From Chamaecrista fasciculata (lineage: Eukaryota; Streptophyta; Magnoliopsida; Fabales; Fabaceae), in the NCBI GenBank assembly GCA_003254925.1, contig QANZ01038692.1:37922-101921 (forward strand): a DNA stretch of 64,000 nt. Direction: 5' to 3'. The notes beneath the pieces are model-generated. The model ran no database searches, had not been told where the DNA came from, and saw only the letters and a list, made by a program, of their open reading frames with translations. This document shows, in pieces, positions 1 through 12,500 of the stretch (the first letter of the stretch is position 1; every line of letters starts with the position of its first letter). A program made the position numbers and the translations under genes.

Positions 1-326
1 TAAATTTATATAAAGAGAGCGTATGATTTATGAGAAGAAATCATGGTTTCCTAATGCTTCTAACTCCACCTGGGTGTCTCGTAGTACTAAGATGCTATTC
101 TCACATCACTTTCCGACTAGAGAGTACTATATGTTTATGAACTAAGAGAGAGAAAACTCACACACACAACTGGGAAAGCCATTAACTATTTCAAGCTCAC
201 CAATAATTATATAGCTCCATTATACACACTGCATTTTTTGGTAAGACGTTTCCGTTTTGGTGAGCTGTTCTCTTTTAAGATTAAATAAATAAAGATTATA
301 AAATAAATAATAAATAAATAAAATAA
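1..326. other. Intergenic, no gene seen
   Basis: AT-rich sequence with no supportable ORF, RNA gene or complete repeat. It ends in a run of ATAAA words, which supplied the target site for the MITE that follows. Confidence 0.6.
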
Positions 327-845
327 GGCCAAAACCTCAAATTGTTCCCTTATGTATGGGGTGGACTTCAAATTAGTCCCTTATATTTCATTTGCTTTAG
401 ATTGATTTTACATGTTTTCATAATTTCTCAAATCGGCCTGAAACATACTTTCAAGATGTGATTTAACTTCATTTTCTCATGATTTCAACTAAGCAGAGAA
501 AAAAAATTCTTGAAGAGTTTGTATATAGTTTCAAATCCATTGCATTTGGACGTGAAGCGAGATAAATATGACCAACTTCGCTTATTTGACCTTAAAACAA
601 GTTCACTTTCAAGATTCAAATTGACCTTATTTGTTGACAGTCTCAAATATTCGTCAAAAGAAACTCGTAATTCTAAATTCAAAGCATTCAAACTTGAAAA
701 GAAAGAGATATGACCATATTCAGTATTTTTTGGGACCAATTTTAAAAAATATAAAAACATGTAGTACCGATTTAGAAGAAATGAAACATAAGGGACCAAT
801 TTAAAATCTATCCCATATATAAGGGACCAATTTGAAGTTTTGGCC
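327..845. mobile_element. Mutator-like MITE with perfect 9 bp TSD
   Basis: This is a 519 bp element with terminal inverted repeats of about 63 bp. The left end begins GGCCAAAACCTCAAATTG, and the right end reads GGCCAAAACTTCAAATTG on the other strand. It is flanked on both sides by ATAAAATAA (318-326 and 846-854), a perfect 9 bp target-site duplication, which is the Mutator hallmark. It holds no transposase; ORFs on both strands are by-products of the inverted repeat. The repeated words 'aaattggtccc' recur in many other elements of this window. It lies about 0.9 kb upstream of the receptor kinase. Confidence 0.85.
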
Positions 846-1009
846 ATAAAATAAATTATATTTAAGAAAAAATTGTCATTTAGTCTTTATACCTCACTCA
901 AAATTTTAATTTAATTAATCCCTATAATTTTAATTTTTTAAATCTTTAAATTTTAGTCCTTCATATTTAATTTGTGACTAAATATAGAATAAGTTAATTA
1001 TATACTAAT

Positions 1010-1395
1010 GAAGTTGTGGATTCAGATGACGGAGAAGATAACGTTAAATAGCTTTAGGAGATTGGGTTGAACCTGCAAGAAGAAACAAAGGGGTTGGACC
1101 CCGAATGCACTTCGATGTCAGAGTCAGTAGATGTTTCTGGAGAATAAGCGAAAAATACAGTGAAAAATGAGTTTAGGAATATAAGAATGCGTCCCTTAAT
1201 GAGGAATCAAGACCTATTTATACGTGTGCTTGGAGATAAAGAAGTTGTTTATCTTGGAGGCCAAATCGAGGAGGCCATCAAGACAGTTATCAGATGGTTA
1301 AACCAGGTAGCTAGTTGGATAAAATAAGACCGCGCTGGGACTTAATGATCGTTAGAAGCTCTTTAGGGGGATCCCCACTAGGAAGTGCCTTATCA
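1010..1395 (-). mobile_element. Solo-LTR-like remnant, minus strand
   Basis: Read on the minus strand, this island has a TATA box (GTATAAATAGG, near 1210-1222). Downstream are a motif like TGACTCTGACATCGAAGTG, a GGGG/CCCC hairpin and TTCTTGCAGG. The same layout (TATA, ACTTGAGC-TCGGAG-like word, G/C hairpin, TTGCAGG) occurs at 21.6 kb and 50.4 kb. That resembles the U3-R-U5 layout of plant Ty3/gypsy-type LTRs. No internal domain or second LTR lies nearby, so a solo LTR or fragment is the best reading. Boundaries are approximate. Confidence 0.5.
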
Positions 1396-1751
1396 ATTTA
1401 TCATATACTAATACTAATATAAATAAGGTCAATTTCAAAGTTCACAAAATTTAGGATCACATTTTTTTTAATACTTACATTTATTTAAAAAAGTTAAGAT
1501 AAAAAATTAAAACCTTAAGGACTAAATTAAGATTTTGGATAAATAATAGGAACTAAATTAAAATTTTAGACAAACTATAAGGGTCAAATAAGGAATTTTT
1601 CCTATATTTAATTTAGTAAATTTGACGAGGACAGTGTAATTTATTTATTGTCCACACACATGCCTCCTGTTGCTTCATAAATCTCATCACCTTCCTCGTT
1701 CACTCTCTCTCTCTTTATTTGAAGAGAGATGTGGGATCACTCTGTAAAAAC

Positions 1752-4722
1752 ATGAGCTTTTCAACTATATGCATTCCTTTCCTCCTTCTTCTTCTTCTCT
1801 TCGTGATTCCATGCTTTCCCTTAAACAGAGACGGCGTTCTCTTGCTTTCTCTCAAATACTCTGTTTTAAGCGACCCTCTTTCCTCTCTCGCCACTTGGAA
1901 TTACAGTGATGACACTCCTTGTTCATGGAATGGTGTCACATGTGGAACCACCTCGGATTCACCGAATGTTCCTCAGGATCGTGTGGTCGGCTTGTCTCTT
2001 CCGAATTCTCAGCTTCTGGGTTCCATTCCCGATGATCTTGGTTCCATAGAAAATCTCCAAACTCTCGACCTTTCTAACAATTCCTTCAACGGGTCTCTCC
2101 CATCTTCGCTTTTCCAAGCTTCGAGCCTTTGTTTTCTCGATTTGTCCGATAATTTGATCTCCGGGGAGATTCCAGATTCCATCGTCCAGCTCGGGAATCT
2201 TCGGATTCTGAATCTCTCCGACAATGCCTTGGCGGGAAAACTGCCTCCTGATTTGGGGAAAATGCAGAATCTCACAGTTGTTTCTCTGAGGAATAATTAC
2301 TTGTTCGGTGAGATTCCCGGTGGGTTTCGAGTGATTCGGGTTTTGGATTTGTCTTCGAATCTGTTGAACGGATCTCTGCCTCGTGATTTCGGCGGCGACA
2401 GCTTGAAGTACTTGAACATCTCCGGCAACAAATTTTCCGGGAAAATCCCCCCGGAATTTTCCGAGAAAATTCCGGAAAATGCCACAATTGACTTCTCCTT
2501 TAACAACCTCACCGGTGAGATCCCAGATTCCTCTGTTTTCGCGAATGAAGATTCCAAGTCGCTCTCCGGAAATCCCGGTTTATGCGGCGAAAAGATCAAG
2601 ATTCCATGTCCTATTATTAGTATTGTTCCTTCTCCTTCTCCTATTTCTCCTCCTGCATTCGCTGCGATCCCAAAAACACTCGAATCTCCGCCGCCAAATG
2701 CGTCTTCCAGAAAAAACAAGAACAAACTCAGAAAAGGAACAATTATAGGAATCATAATCGGTGACATCATCGGAATTGGAATACTAGCTTTCATTTTCAC
2801 ATACGTGTACCAATTAAAGCGAAGAAGAAAGAACAAAAGCATCGAGAGTGAGAATATAACGAAAGAACCCACCAATGATTGGTCATCATCATCGTCATCG
2901 TCAAAAGGATTCAGAAAATGGTCATGTTTGCGAAAGAAAACAGAGGAACAAGAATCACTATCGGAGTCAGAAGACTCAACCACGTCGTCTCGTGACAGCG
3001 AAGTCGTAGTAGAACCACAAAACGACAGTAAAACTCAGAGTAAACGACATCAACAAGAAGCATTGGTGACTGTAAACGGCGAGAAAGAGCTTGAAGTGGA
3101 GACGCTACTTAAGGCGTCGGCTTATATTCTTGGAGCCACCGGTTCGAGCATAATGTATAAGGCTGTGTTGGAAGATGGTTCAGCTTTGGCGGTTCGGAGA
3201 ATTGGCGAGACCGGCGTGGAGCGGTTCAAGGATTTTGAGAACCAGGTTCGAGTCATAGCCAAACTGGTTCACCCTAATTTGGTTCGGGTTCGAGGATTCT
3301 ATTGGGGAAATGAAGATAAGCTCATCATCTATGATTTCGTGCCTAATGGCAGCCTCGCTAATGTTCGCTACAGTAAGTACACAAAAAAACATATTATTAT
3401 GACACCTTTTAACTTTGCTCACATATATTTTTCTCATTTTTCAATTTGGTTTCATATTTTTTTTTTATACTTTTCGTTTATTATTTTTGGGTCATGTTTC
3501 AATTTAGTCTCATATCTGTAAGTGAGTTCTCAATTTGACCCCGTATCTTTAAGTCAGGTGCCAGTCTCATATCTTTGAGCTAAGTGAAAATATCAGCGAG
3601 ACATTTTACAAAGATATGAGACCATTTTCAAACCTAACCAAAAGATATAAGACCAAATTGAGAAAAAGGTAATACGTGAGGGATAAAATAAGATTTTAGT
3701 CCAAATTTATATTTTGACCCATATGATATAAATATATTAGTAGTTACATAGAAAGTTGTCACACTAAAATGCATGGGGTGGGGGCATAGAGGATGTGACG
3801 TAAACGGTGGTAGTAGGTGCAACTGAATGCTTTTCTTAAATGTATGGATAGATAGAGATAGTCAAAATTAAAACCGTGGCATTCTGACACTGAAACGCGT
3901 ACCCATACATAATTGTGCCCATCTTGTGTTTTTCTCGTTCTTCTTATTTCAGTTTCTTCTTTTCTTTTTATTTGACTCATCATTATGTTTATGTGTTCTT
4001 CTTGCTTTGGAATGGAATAAATATTGTCAGGGAAGGTGGGTTCCTCGCCATGCCATTTGCCGTGGGAGATGAGGCTCAAAATAGCCCGAGGACTGGCACG
4101 TGGCCTGGCTTACCTCCACGACAAGAAGCACGTGCACGGCAATCTCAAGCCCAGCAATATTCTCTTGGGCCATGATATGGAGCCCAAGATTGGAGACTTC
4201 GGGCTCGAGAAAATTGTAACCGGAGACGCCAGTTACAAAGCTGGTGGGTCAGCCCGTATTTTCGGGAGCAAGAGATCTACGGCCTCACGTGATAGCTTCC
4301 AAGACGTGGTGAATGTTGGGCCTGGGCCTAGCCCAAGCCCAAGCCCGAGTTCCATTGGAGGAGGTGTATCTCCTTACCATGCACCAGAGTCACTAAGGAA
4401 CTTAAAGCCTCACCCTAAATGGGATGTGTACTCTTTTGGGGTCATATTTCTTGAGCTACTAACGGGGAAGATCGTGGTTATGGATGAGACGGGGCATGGG
4501 CCTTCTGGGCTTTTGGTTGAGGATAAGAACCGGGCTTTGAGGATGGCTGACATGGCAATTCGGGCTGAAATGGAGGGTAAAGAGGAGGCTTTGTTGGCTT
4601 ACTTTAAGTTAGGGTATAGTTGTATGTCTAGTGTCCCACAGAAAAGGCCACCAATGAAAGAAGTGTTGCAAGTACTTGACAAAGTCGCATCTTCTTCCTC
4701 CTCCTATTATTATGGTCACTAA
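1752..4722 (+). CDS. LRR receptor-like kinase, atypical kinase domain (At5g67280-like)
   Basis: There are two exons, 1752-3372 and 4031-4722, joined at a GTAAGT donor and a TTGTCAG acceptor; the joined protein is about 770 aa. The first ATG of the frame is at 1752 and is followed by a hydrophobic signal peptide. Next come an N-terminal LRR cap (PCSWNGVTC), about seven LRRs (residues ~75-265), a Ser/Pro-rich stretch, one membrane helix (~329-353) with a KRRRK stop-transfer, an acidic Ser-rich juxtamembrane region and a kinase domain (~450-765). The usual VAIK lysine is Arg (LAVRRIGE) and HRD is HGN (HVHGNLKPSN), while DFG and APE are kept. Catalysis is therefore doubtful, and a scaffold role in plasma-membrane signalling is likely. 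This substitution pattern is known in the At5g67280/At4g34220 clade. Intron 1 holds a MITE-like inverted repeat. The ligand is unknown. Confidence 0.93.
3425..3710. repeat. MITE-like inverted repeat in the receptor kinase intron
   Basis: Words such as 'caatttagtctcatatct' on the left pair with 'aagatataagaccaaattg' on the right. This is the same vocabulary as the Mutator-like MITEs elsewhere in the window. It fills part of the only intron of the kinase gene. No clean TSD was found, so the limits are approximate. Confidence 0.5.
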
Positions 4723-5573
4723 ACATTAATGTATGTGTTTTTTTTCTCACTCATTCTGTAGAAAGGTGTATCTATGATTAACCAATAGGTTTTTCTGTTT
4801 GTATTCATTGTTGTACGCTGTAATTGTGCGAGGTCCAATTAATTACATGTGCTGCCTTGATTATTGACACATTGATTATCCTAATTATTTAAGAATATTC
4901 TCCTAATAGAATTGATTATTATGAGGGTAGTTGTTGTTCGCTTCAAAACCGGCTCCCGAACTGCTCCAGCGTTTTTCTTCTTCTCTCCTTCATCTTCTTC
5001 TTCTGCACATTTCAATTTAGGGGAGGAGTTGTAATTACAATCCCTCCCTTATAATTTTATTTTCTTTAGTTGTATTTTCATTTTAATAAATCATCTAGAT
5101 CTTTGGTGTTTCTTCCAGATCTATTTTCTGGTTCTATTTTTTTTATGGAATCAACGGGCCCAATTTGGCCCAAAACAAGGCCCAATTTTACATTGCTGTT
5201 AGTAAGATAAGCCCAAATAGAAAATCGGCCCAACCTTGTTTTATTCAGCTTCACCTAACGGCTAGCGATTTAATAAAAAAAAAAAAAAAAANAAAAAAAA
5301 AAAAAAAGCCTAACGGCTATATATCTTGACTTCATGACGATTCGTAATTTGGACAAGTGGCACTTTCGGAATTGGGACAAAATTTAAAAAGTAGAAAACT
5401 GCCCGCTCCTCTCTATCGATTTAAATTTAAACTCGTGTCCTTTCACTTCCAGATAGCCGTTAGAGAGATAATAAAACTTCCCCCCTCTCTCTCTAGAATT
5501 CGCGTAGCAAAGAGGAACAACGAAATCCTTTCAGAAAGAAGAGAGAGAGAGAGAAAAATCAAAGAAACTAGGA
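4723..5573. other. Intergenic between kinase and EB1C
   Basis: This holds the kinase 3' flank and the EB1C promoter and leader. A poly-A run with one N lies at about 5273-5306 and is probably of uncertain length. A CT/GA-rich leader (5480-5570) precedes the EB1C ATG. No other gene is seen. Confidence 0.6.
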
Positions 5574-7606
5574 ATGGCAACGAACATCGGGATCATGGAT
5601 TCGGCTTACTTCGTCGGTAGATCTGAAATTCTGGCTTGGATCAACTCCACTCTTCAACTCAATCTCTCCAAAGTTGAAGAGGTATGAATTCTAGCGGTAG
5701 ATCTGAGATTTTCTGGCCATGATTTCTTTCTTCTTCACTTGTTTATTTATTTGAATTTGTTCGGATCGTCGAATTTTCAGGCTAGTTCTGGCGCAGTACA
5801 TTGCCAGCTTATGGATGCGGTTCATCCAGGGATCGTGCCGATGCACAAGGTCAATTTCGACGCCAAGAACGAGTACGAGATGATTCAGAATTACAAAGTC
5901 CTTCAAGATGTATTCAATAAACTCAAGATCACCAAGGTTCGTTCGTTCATTCTCTGTTCTTATTTCTGCGGAGATTATCTTGATCTTGTTGATGTTTTAA
6001 CTGGTCTGTGATTTACAGCACATTGAGGTCAGCAAGCTCGTTAAAGGAAGACCACTGGATAATCTGGAGTTCATGCAATGGATGAAAAGATACTGCGATT
6101 CTGTCAATGGAGCGATTCTGCACAAGTAATTTATTTTCCCCCTGACTCGTTTTCTTTTGTTTTATTTTCTTTCGGTTTTTCTTTATTGTTTTGAGTATTT
6201 TTTTTCCTCCTTTTGATGTCATGGTATAATAATTCTAGATTGAATTAGGTTTTTCCCCCCTTTTGGTACAACCAAATCGGGGCAAAGCCGAAGAAAAAAG
6301 TAGCAAACAGATTGAATTAGATTTTGAGAATGAAATTAATATATCTAATGTGCATAGAGGGGCATTATGGTATTCAGATTATTTCATTAATAGATCATCT
6401 AATCTGGTATGTTGAGTGCTCCCATTGACACTCAATTATTAGGGTTAGGCTTTAGGAATTATCAGAACTCAAATGTATCCTCTGGAAAATCCTTTTACCT
6501 GTATGCCCTAAACTTAACTGTCAGTCACGTTCTAGTATTCATCTGGCATACTGAATGCTCCAATTTGACACTTAATGGCAAGGATTTTGCTTAATGACAC
6601 TTTGCATTGTACTTGTAGTTACAATGCTCTTGAAAGGAGAGAGGTCTGTAGGGGAGGAAGAGATACGAACAGGAAATCTGCACAATCTCATTCTCAAGCC
6701 TCAACAAAAAGTTCAACTGCGCCCAAGTCCCAATCTTCCCATAATGCTCGAAGAACTGACGCACCTTCTTCTGCTAACGTTGTAAATCAAGCAACCAAGC
6801 CACTGAAACCTTCTTCCTCATGCAACCCTGCATATGATGAACAGGTACTACTTACTATGCTTCCCCCTTTAGATTATCTTAAATGGAAATTTGAATCTTG
6901 TCGCCTTATATGTAGTGTAAAATAATGCAGATCACAGAGTTGAAACTATCCATTGATAGCCTTGAGAAGGAACGAGATTTCTACTTTGCTAAACTGAGGG
7001 ACATTGAGATACTCTGCCAAAGTCCTGAGATAGAACACTTGGCGGTACAGATTTCATTCCACTTTTGTAAATGATGGGAATTAATTAGAGTAAACTGACA
7101 TTATAGTCCCTAAATTATATGAGCGCTATATTTGGTTTAGTCCTTGGAGATTCATGACTCCTTATAAGTTAGTCCCCTCCATAAACATTATAGTCTTGGA
7201 GGGACTAAATTGCTTGGAGCCAGAAATAAAAGTGCCTACATAATTTGATAGTTTACTCGAATTAATTATATCCTTTAATCTGTTGTAATGATTGTTGGTG
7301 AATAATAATGTCAATTTTATGTTTCAGGTTGTAGCAGCAATACAGAAGATATTGTATGCTACAGATGATGATGCAACTATTGTGGCTCAAGCCCAAGCCA
7401 TGATTTCCGGTCCTCAGAATGAAGCAGAACGACTGAGCCCTATTGCTGAGGTTTCAGAGGAGAAAAATAGTTCGGAAACTCAGAAGAGGAAGAATATTTT
7501 GAATCTTGAGTTTGATGCTGCTGGCATCACAACATTGTCTCCAAGGCAAAGGCTTTCTGATGTTTCTGATGTTCACTGTAGTGGGTCACCCCTTATGACT
7601 TGCTAA
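5574..7606 (+). CDS. EB1C: Microtubule plus-end-binding protein EB1C
   Basis: Six exons all have GT-AG borders: 5574-5681, 5781-5936, 6019-6125, 6619-6844, 6931-7044 and 7328-7606. They give a 329 aa protein, the family's usual length. The N-terminal calponin-homology domain (~14-115) binds microtubule ends; [19 protein letters not shown] is diagnostic. A Ser/Thr-rich linker (~125-198) leads to the coiled-coil EB homology domain ([19 protein letters not shown], ~200-262). The tail carries KRKNILN and ends [13 protein letters not shown], without the acidic EEY end of EB1a/b. This fits the EB1C subtype, which in Arabidopsis is nuclear in interphase through a basic tail and acts on spindle and phragmoplast. 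Intron 5 holds a 171 bp MITE. The gene is convergent with the cyclin gene downstream. Confidence 0.96.
7088..7258. mobile_element. Mutator-like MITE in EB1C intron 5, perfect 10 bp TSD
   Basis: This is a 171 bp element with short terminal repeats (GAGTAAACT at the left, AGTTTACTC at the right). It sits between two perfect copies of GAATTAATTA (7078-7087 and 7259-7268). A 9-11 bp TSD points to the Mutator superfamily. Splice sites are untouched. Confidence 0.82.
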
Positions 7607-8536
7607 TTAGGATGATAAAATCACTTTCTCATCTGAGTCTAGGAAGACTTTTTCGGTTTACAGGACATATTATCATATTTTGATTAGGTTGTTTGAGTAT
7701 GTTGTGTTGGTATAAGATGTAACAGTTAACTAGACAATGCTTTCGAGAAATTATGTGTCATAGTGAGCAATTATTCATGTTGTTCTCTTGTAAATCCTAC
7801 AAGGTATTATGGGGACCTATGCTTGGGTTTTAGCATCAATTTACTCCTTTTTCTCTTTGGCCTGAGTACCAATTCACTCTTCAAAACTGAGAATTTTATA
7901 TTGCGTAACAATTCATTCATTTACTCTTCATTTCCATTCACTCTTCAAACCAACTAAATACTTTTTTATAACTAACTGTTCAAAGTTTTTTTATGTTCCA
8001 GGATGTTGTTATTATTGTTTAGATGTGATTCTTTTGTTTAGGCCTCAGTATTATTTCTTGCGACGATCAAGTTACACCCTTGCAAATATATTTAAGCTTT
8101 GTCGAATTAATTATGTTACAAGAACTTACTACATGTTAATTTTTAGGGTAAATTACACTTTGGTACCCTGTAGTTTGACCCTATTTCACTTTGGTACCCT
8201 ATGGTTTGAAACTTGACACTTTCGTACCTTGTGGTATTCTCCATTAACACTTTGGTACCCTTTGGAGCTATTTTGTAATTTTAACCATAATAAATTTTAC
8301 AAAAATTACATATTGACCCCAAAAAAATTTTAAATTTTTCATTTTAGTCCCTATATAATATGTATCCAGGGACATATTTGTAATTTTTTGAAAATTTTTT
8401 AGGGTCAATATGTAATTTTTAAAATATAGTTTAAATATAAAGTTAAATATGCTTTTTTTAAGTCGTTTAAAATGATTAAAAAGAATGCAGACTTAATCAC
8501 TAGTACTCTATCAAATTCTTATACTCCATGTAATTA
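7607..8536. other. EB1C 3' flank with degenerate repeat words
   Basis: AT-rich DNA. From about 8148 there is a one-sided MITE remnant (GGGTAAATTACACTTTGGTA, then repeated 'tttggtaccct' words). A small inner palindrome lies at about 8298-8423 (ATTACATATTGACCCC paired with GGGTCAATATGTAAT). No gene is seen. Confidence 0.5.
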
Positions 8537-8782
8537 GGGTTAGTCTAAGATGCAAATTGTAAAGTTTGATTCTTGACATGGGATACAATTGCCGATGTGG
8601 CATAAATAGCTATTTATGTAATTTAATGATGAAAAATAATAAAAAAATAATAATTCTTTTAACCAATCAAAACTGTGTATGCTAATTACATACAATTAAT
8701 TTTTCCACGTGTCATTATTTTATTGGCTCATGACTCATTGCATCTCATGTCAAGAATTAAACTTTGCATTATAGTCTAACCC
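8537..8782. mobile_element. Short TIR element (MITE)
   Basis: This is a 246 bp element. Its left end GGGTTAGTCTAAGATGCAAA and its right end ATAGTCTAACCC form inverted repeats about 45 bp long, including 'gattcttgacatg'. A truncated relative lies at 43190-43325. No convincing TSD, so the superfamily is open. Confidence 0.65.
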
Positions 8783-9251
8783 ATGTTTTTTTATCTTTCA
8801 TCTAAATTTTTCATCTTTCTATTTTCTAAATTTCCCCAGATTCTTTCACATTTCACGCTATGCCACATTCACCAATGCTACACTTTTTGACATTTCGGCT
8901 AAGTTCAAGTGTGATCATTAGAGATTTAAAGCTGTGACTCAATTTCTTTAATTAAAAGCTGTGACTCAGTTTCTCTTCAGTTCACTCCTTTGCTATTTTA
9001 TATCACATGTCAAAATTCAAACATTCTAGAGCTTCTTCTATAATCTCTACTTTATGTAATTAATACAAATCACAAACTTGATAATAACAATAAATACTTT
9101 TGAGAATAGTTAATCATTTATCATATTGAAATGGACTATTTTATAGTGAGCTCGAACTCCAAATTAAACTCCATGTGTCTTTCTCTATTCTCTCTTCTCA
9201 TCTCTTATATTTCTTTGCATTTCTTTAAAATCATTTTTATTAAAAAGATTG

Positions 9252-9647
9252 GGTCAAAGTGAAAATTTGGTCGCATATATTTTGCTAAGTTCCCAATTTA
9301 GTCTTGTATCATTTTTTGTTGCACTTTTGATCTCATATCTTTGCAAAAGGTCTCAATTTGATCTCATATTTTCTGGTTAGATTGTAAAATTGGTCTCATA
9401 CTTTACAAAGTGATCAATAGTTAATTGTTCCTTTTACAAAAATATGAGACCATTTATGCACATAACTCAAAGATATAGGACCAATTCTGCAATAGACCCA
9501 AAGATATGTGACCAAATCTGCAACAAAAAAAGATGAGACCAAATTGTGACCTGACCTAAAGATATGAGATTAAAAATGCAACAAAAAAGATATAGGACCA
9601 AATTGTGAACTGAGCAAAAGATATGGGATCAGATTTGCACTTTGGCC
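9252..9647. mobile_element. Mutator-like MITE, 9 bp TSD with one mismatch
   Basis: This is a 396 bp element with ends GGTCAAAGTG and (reversed) GGCCAAAGTGCAAATCTG. It is flanked by AAAAGATTG (9243-9251) and GAAAGATTG (9648-9656), which match at 8 of 9 bases. The interior is a string of 'gaccaaattgtga..gatatg' words in inverted order, with no coding capacity. It is related to the elements at 18411 and 24573. Confidence 0.75.
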
Positions 9648-9857
9648 GAAAGATTGTAATTTTTTTAAAAAAAATAGTAAAATATTTTAATTACCATTAA
9701 TTAACGTTAATTAACTTTTTTAAAGAATGTTAAAGCATAATAATATTAATTAATAAGCAACTGATTAAGACAAGTCACGTGTTGTATGTGTGTTGTGTTG
9801 TTTTGTTAGTACTTAGTACTTGCTTGTATGTGCTAGCAATTGCATGCTTCCATAACA

Positions 9858-10535
9858 GTTAAAACGGGTTCTAACCTGCGGGTTGGACCCGTTTAACCTG
9901 CATAAATGGTGAGCCGGGTTAAAGTAATTTTGGCTCACCAACAATTTTAACTCGCGTGAGCTGGCTCACCTGGCCCGCGGGCTATGGTGAGCTAACTCGG
10001 TGAGTTGGTGACTTAGCTCACCAACCCACCATATAAAAAAAATTATAAAATTTTAAAATAAACATAATAAATTTACTTACTCACACTCACTCAATTTCAC
10101 ATTTCACACTATTTTTTTATAACTTTCAATTATAAAATTCAATTCATTATTACTTATTTACTTATTACTTTAGTAGTATCACATTCTAAATTCACGAATC
10201 ACAATCATCAGTGTATATATATATATATGTTGTTTTATAATGTATTATGTACAAATTATAATGTATTATGTACAAAAAAATTATAGTTTTATAATATATA
10301 AATTATAATGTATTATGTAAAAAAAAATGACAGGTTGCAAAAATAAAATATACTTTGAAGTATGATGCAAAAAAAAAAAATTAGTGGGTTACGTGAGCCA
10401 ACCCGGCTCACCAAACTGATGAGCCGGGTTGGCGAAATCCTAGCTCACCACATATTCTAGCCCAGGTGAGCCAACCCTTATAATCCGCAACCCATGATGA
10501 GCCAACCCGTATGAGCCGGGTTAGCCCACTTTAAC
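9858..10535. mobile_element. TIR element rich in GTGAGCC/GGCTCACC words
   Basis: The ends GTTAAAACGGGTTCTAACC and (reversed) GTTAAAGTGGGCTAACC are inverted repeats. GC-rich subterminal arms carry many copies of 'ggctcacc' or 'gtgagcc' and enclose an AT-rich core. The design resembles the hAT MITEs at 15586 and 41756, but no 8 bp TSD was found. Confidence 0.6.
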
Positions 10536-11781
10536 AACTTTACATTGCTTCTGTTACTTCAAAGTAACTACCAAATTTGACTCTCAGAGGCCTCCCTCAT
10601 AATTATATACATATATGAATCACCCTCAAATTATTGCTCTCTTTTATTTTCTCACCCACAAAAAGGACGATCTACCATAGCTAGCTGTCACTTTGATTTT
10701 AATATTTCTCTCCTCACCCTTTCCTATCAAAACCCATCATCATGAATCATATATCATATATATCATATATGTACATATGTCTTACACGAACAAGGATACA
10801 TACATATATATACATGAAGGACCACATTAATTCCAGAAATTATTTGTTCTCATGCATTTGTCCTCCATGCAAAACATTGCCTTGTCTTTGATGTTGGCTT
10901 CAACAAAACACCAAATGTGTGACTTTTCTAGATTTTACTTAATTAATTTTATCCCTTTTGCCACATCCATCCAAAATATGTGCAAAATTATTATTACATG
11001 CATCGATCTTGACATACCATATATATTATAATACATATATTGCAGTCAATGCCGACCGACAATATTGCATTCTTCACACAACCCATTCCTCAAAGTCCCA
11101 TTTTCATACTCCAAACCTTGAAAATTATGGCATGCATCTCTGACTATAAACGGAACATACTTAATTACACTCTCACATTTAATTTCCTTAACTTCATTCC
11201 CACCATAATTTTCAAATCCTTCTATATTGTGAATTCCAGCCCTATAGGTTCAGATTTTTTTTGACTCAAATTTTGATCTTTTTATTTATTTATTTTGAAA
11301 AATGAGGATAAATAACAGAGCAGAGATTACTCGAGAAAGATAGTATTAATATATATACTTTATAATTTTTATCGTATACAACCTGGTTTGAAAAGGCATT
11401 GAGTACGAAATTCAAGTGAACCTACAAGAATAATATATAAGGATGACTCCATGTGAATTAACTTTGAAACTTAAGTTAATAGAGAGCCTATGAGAAATTG
11501 ATTTGAATTAGAATTACGTAGCTTTGATTCTAATTAAGATCTTAAGGCTTTTATATTAGAGTTAATGAAGGAGGGGTTTTGGGATTCATGTCTGTTATTC
11601 TAATAATGTGAGTTCTTAGAGTTATGATGATAGTCGTCCAAAAAAATATTCAATATCTAATGAATATAAGATATCAGATATAGATAATAAAATATCACTA
11701 TCCACCAAATATTAGACATGCGCAAATATCACCATTGAATATCTTATATTTCTCCAATATGAATGAGCAGACAGAGTATTT
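10536..11781. other. Intergenic, no gene seen
   Basis: AT-rich DNA with TA-rich microsatellite stretches (10735-10815) and only short chance ORFs. No recognisable coding exon or complete repeat was found. Confidence 0.5.
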
Positions 11782-12028
11782 TTTTTTTTTTTAGTTAAAA
11801 GTGATAGTAAGGGAATTGTACTCAGATGCCCAACTCAAAGGATTACTGCATAGCCTAAATCGTAAGCAGTTTTACCCAGAACAATTATTCAATTAGCACT
11901 TGGGTGCTAAGGGATTCCCTGGGGAGGGATGTCCACCAAGTGGAATTAAGTGGCCTCAGTACCCATGATGAGACAAAGGTTTTTCGTTCGGATCCTTAAC
12001 CACTTATGCCAACCCACATTGGCAGCAT
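11782..12028 (-). mobile_element. SINE, minus strand, with TSD
   Basis: On the plus strand this starts with a T run, which is the A tail of a minus-strand insertion. It is bordered by ACAGAGTATTT on both sides (11771-11781 and 12029-12039). Read on the minus strand, the head is tRNA-like, with an A-box-like GGCATAAGTGGTTAAGG. The body is about 247 bp and non-coding. Target duplication, A tail and Pol III-type head together mark a SINE. Confidence 0.78.
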
Positions 12029-12307
12029 ACAGAGTATTTAATACTAGCTAATATACCATATATATTAAATATAATATACTTTCCCGGTTAAGATAAATAT
12101 AATATACTTTAATATATATATATATTATTAATAGTTTAATTTATATCAACATAATATATATTTATTATGATATATATCAATATAATTAAAATATATATTG
12201 TTAAGAAATTTATTTTAATATAAGATATTGGGTGAATTTAAGCATTTGATATTAAATATCTATTTTTTTAAAAATTCAAGTAAAGCCAATAAAAAAATTC
12301 AAGTAAA

Positions 12308-12500
12308 GCCGATAAAGGTTTGTCTAATTGGTAAAGAGTCAACTCATAATCCACGATGTCGTGAGTTTGATTTTCGTTGTTGATGTGAGGATCTTGTTGA
12401 TAGGCAATCTGTAAATATCTCTGTAAGTCATAGTCTCTGGAGACATGCTCTGACTTTGGTGACGTCCTGAAACTCAACTCACCTAAATTTTCCAATGACC
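12308..12500 (+). mobile_element. tRNA-derived SINE, plus strand, 16 bp TSD
   Basis: The head GTCTAATTGGTAAAGAGTC resembles a Pol III A box and GTGAGTTTGATTTTC resembles a B box. The flanks are 16 bp perfect copies of AAAAAATTCAAGTAAA (12292-12307 and 12501-12516). A second copy of the same family lies at 63073-63264; both share 'ctaattggtaa', 'catgagttt'-type and 'ggcaatctgtaa'-type words. The left target region itself is a small tandem repeat (12269-12310). Confidence 0.82.

Noticed and set aside
1719..1751. Upstream TTG-initiated extension of the receptor kinase
   Set aside because: The first ATG at 1752 is followed directly by a normal signal peptide; plant nuclear genes rarely start at TTG.
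2009..2983. Minus-strand ORFs across the receptor kinase
   Set aside because: These are shadow frames of the LRR-coding exon.
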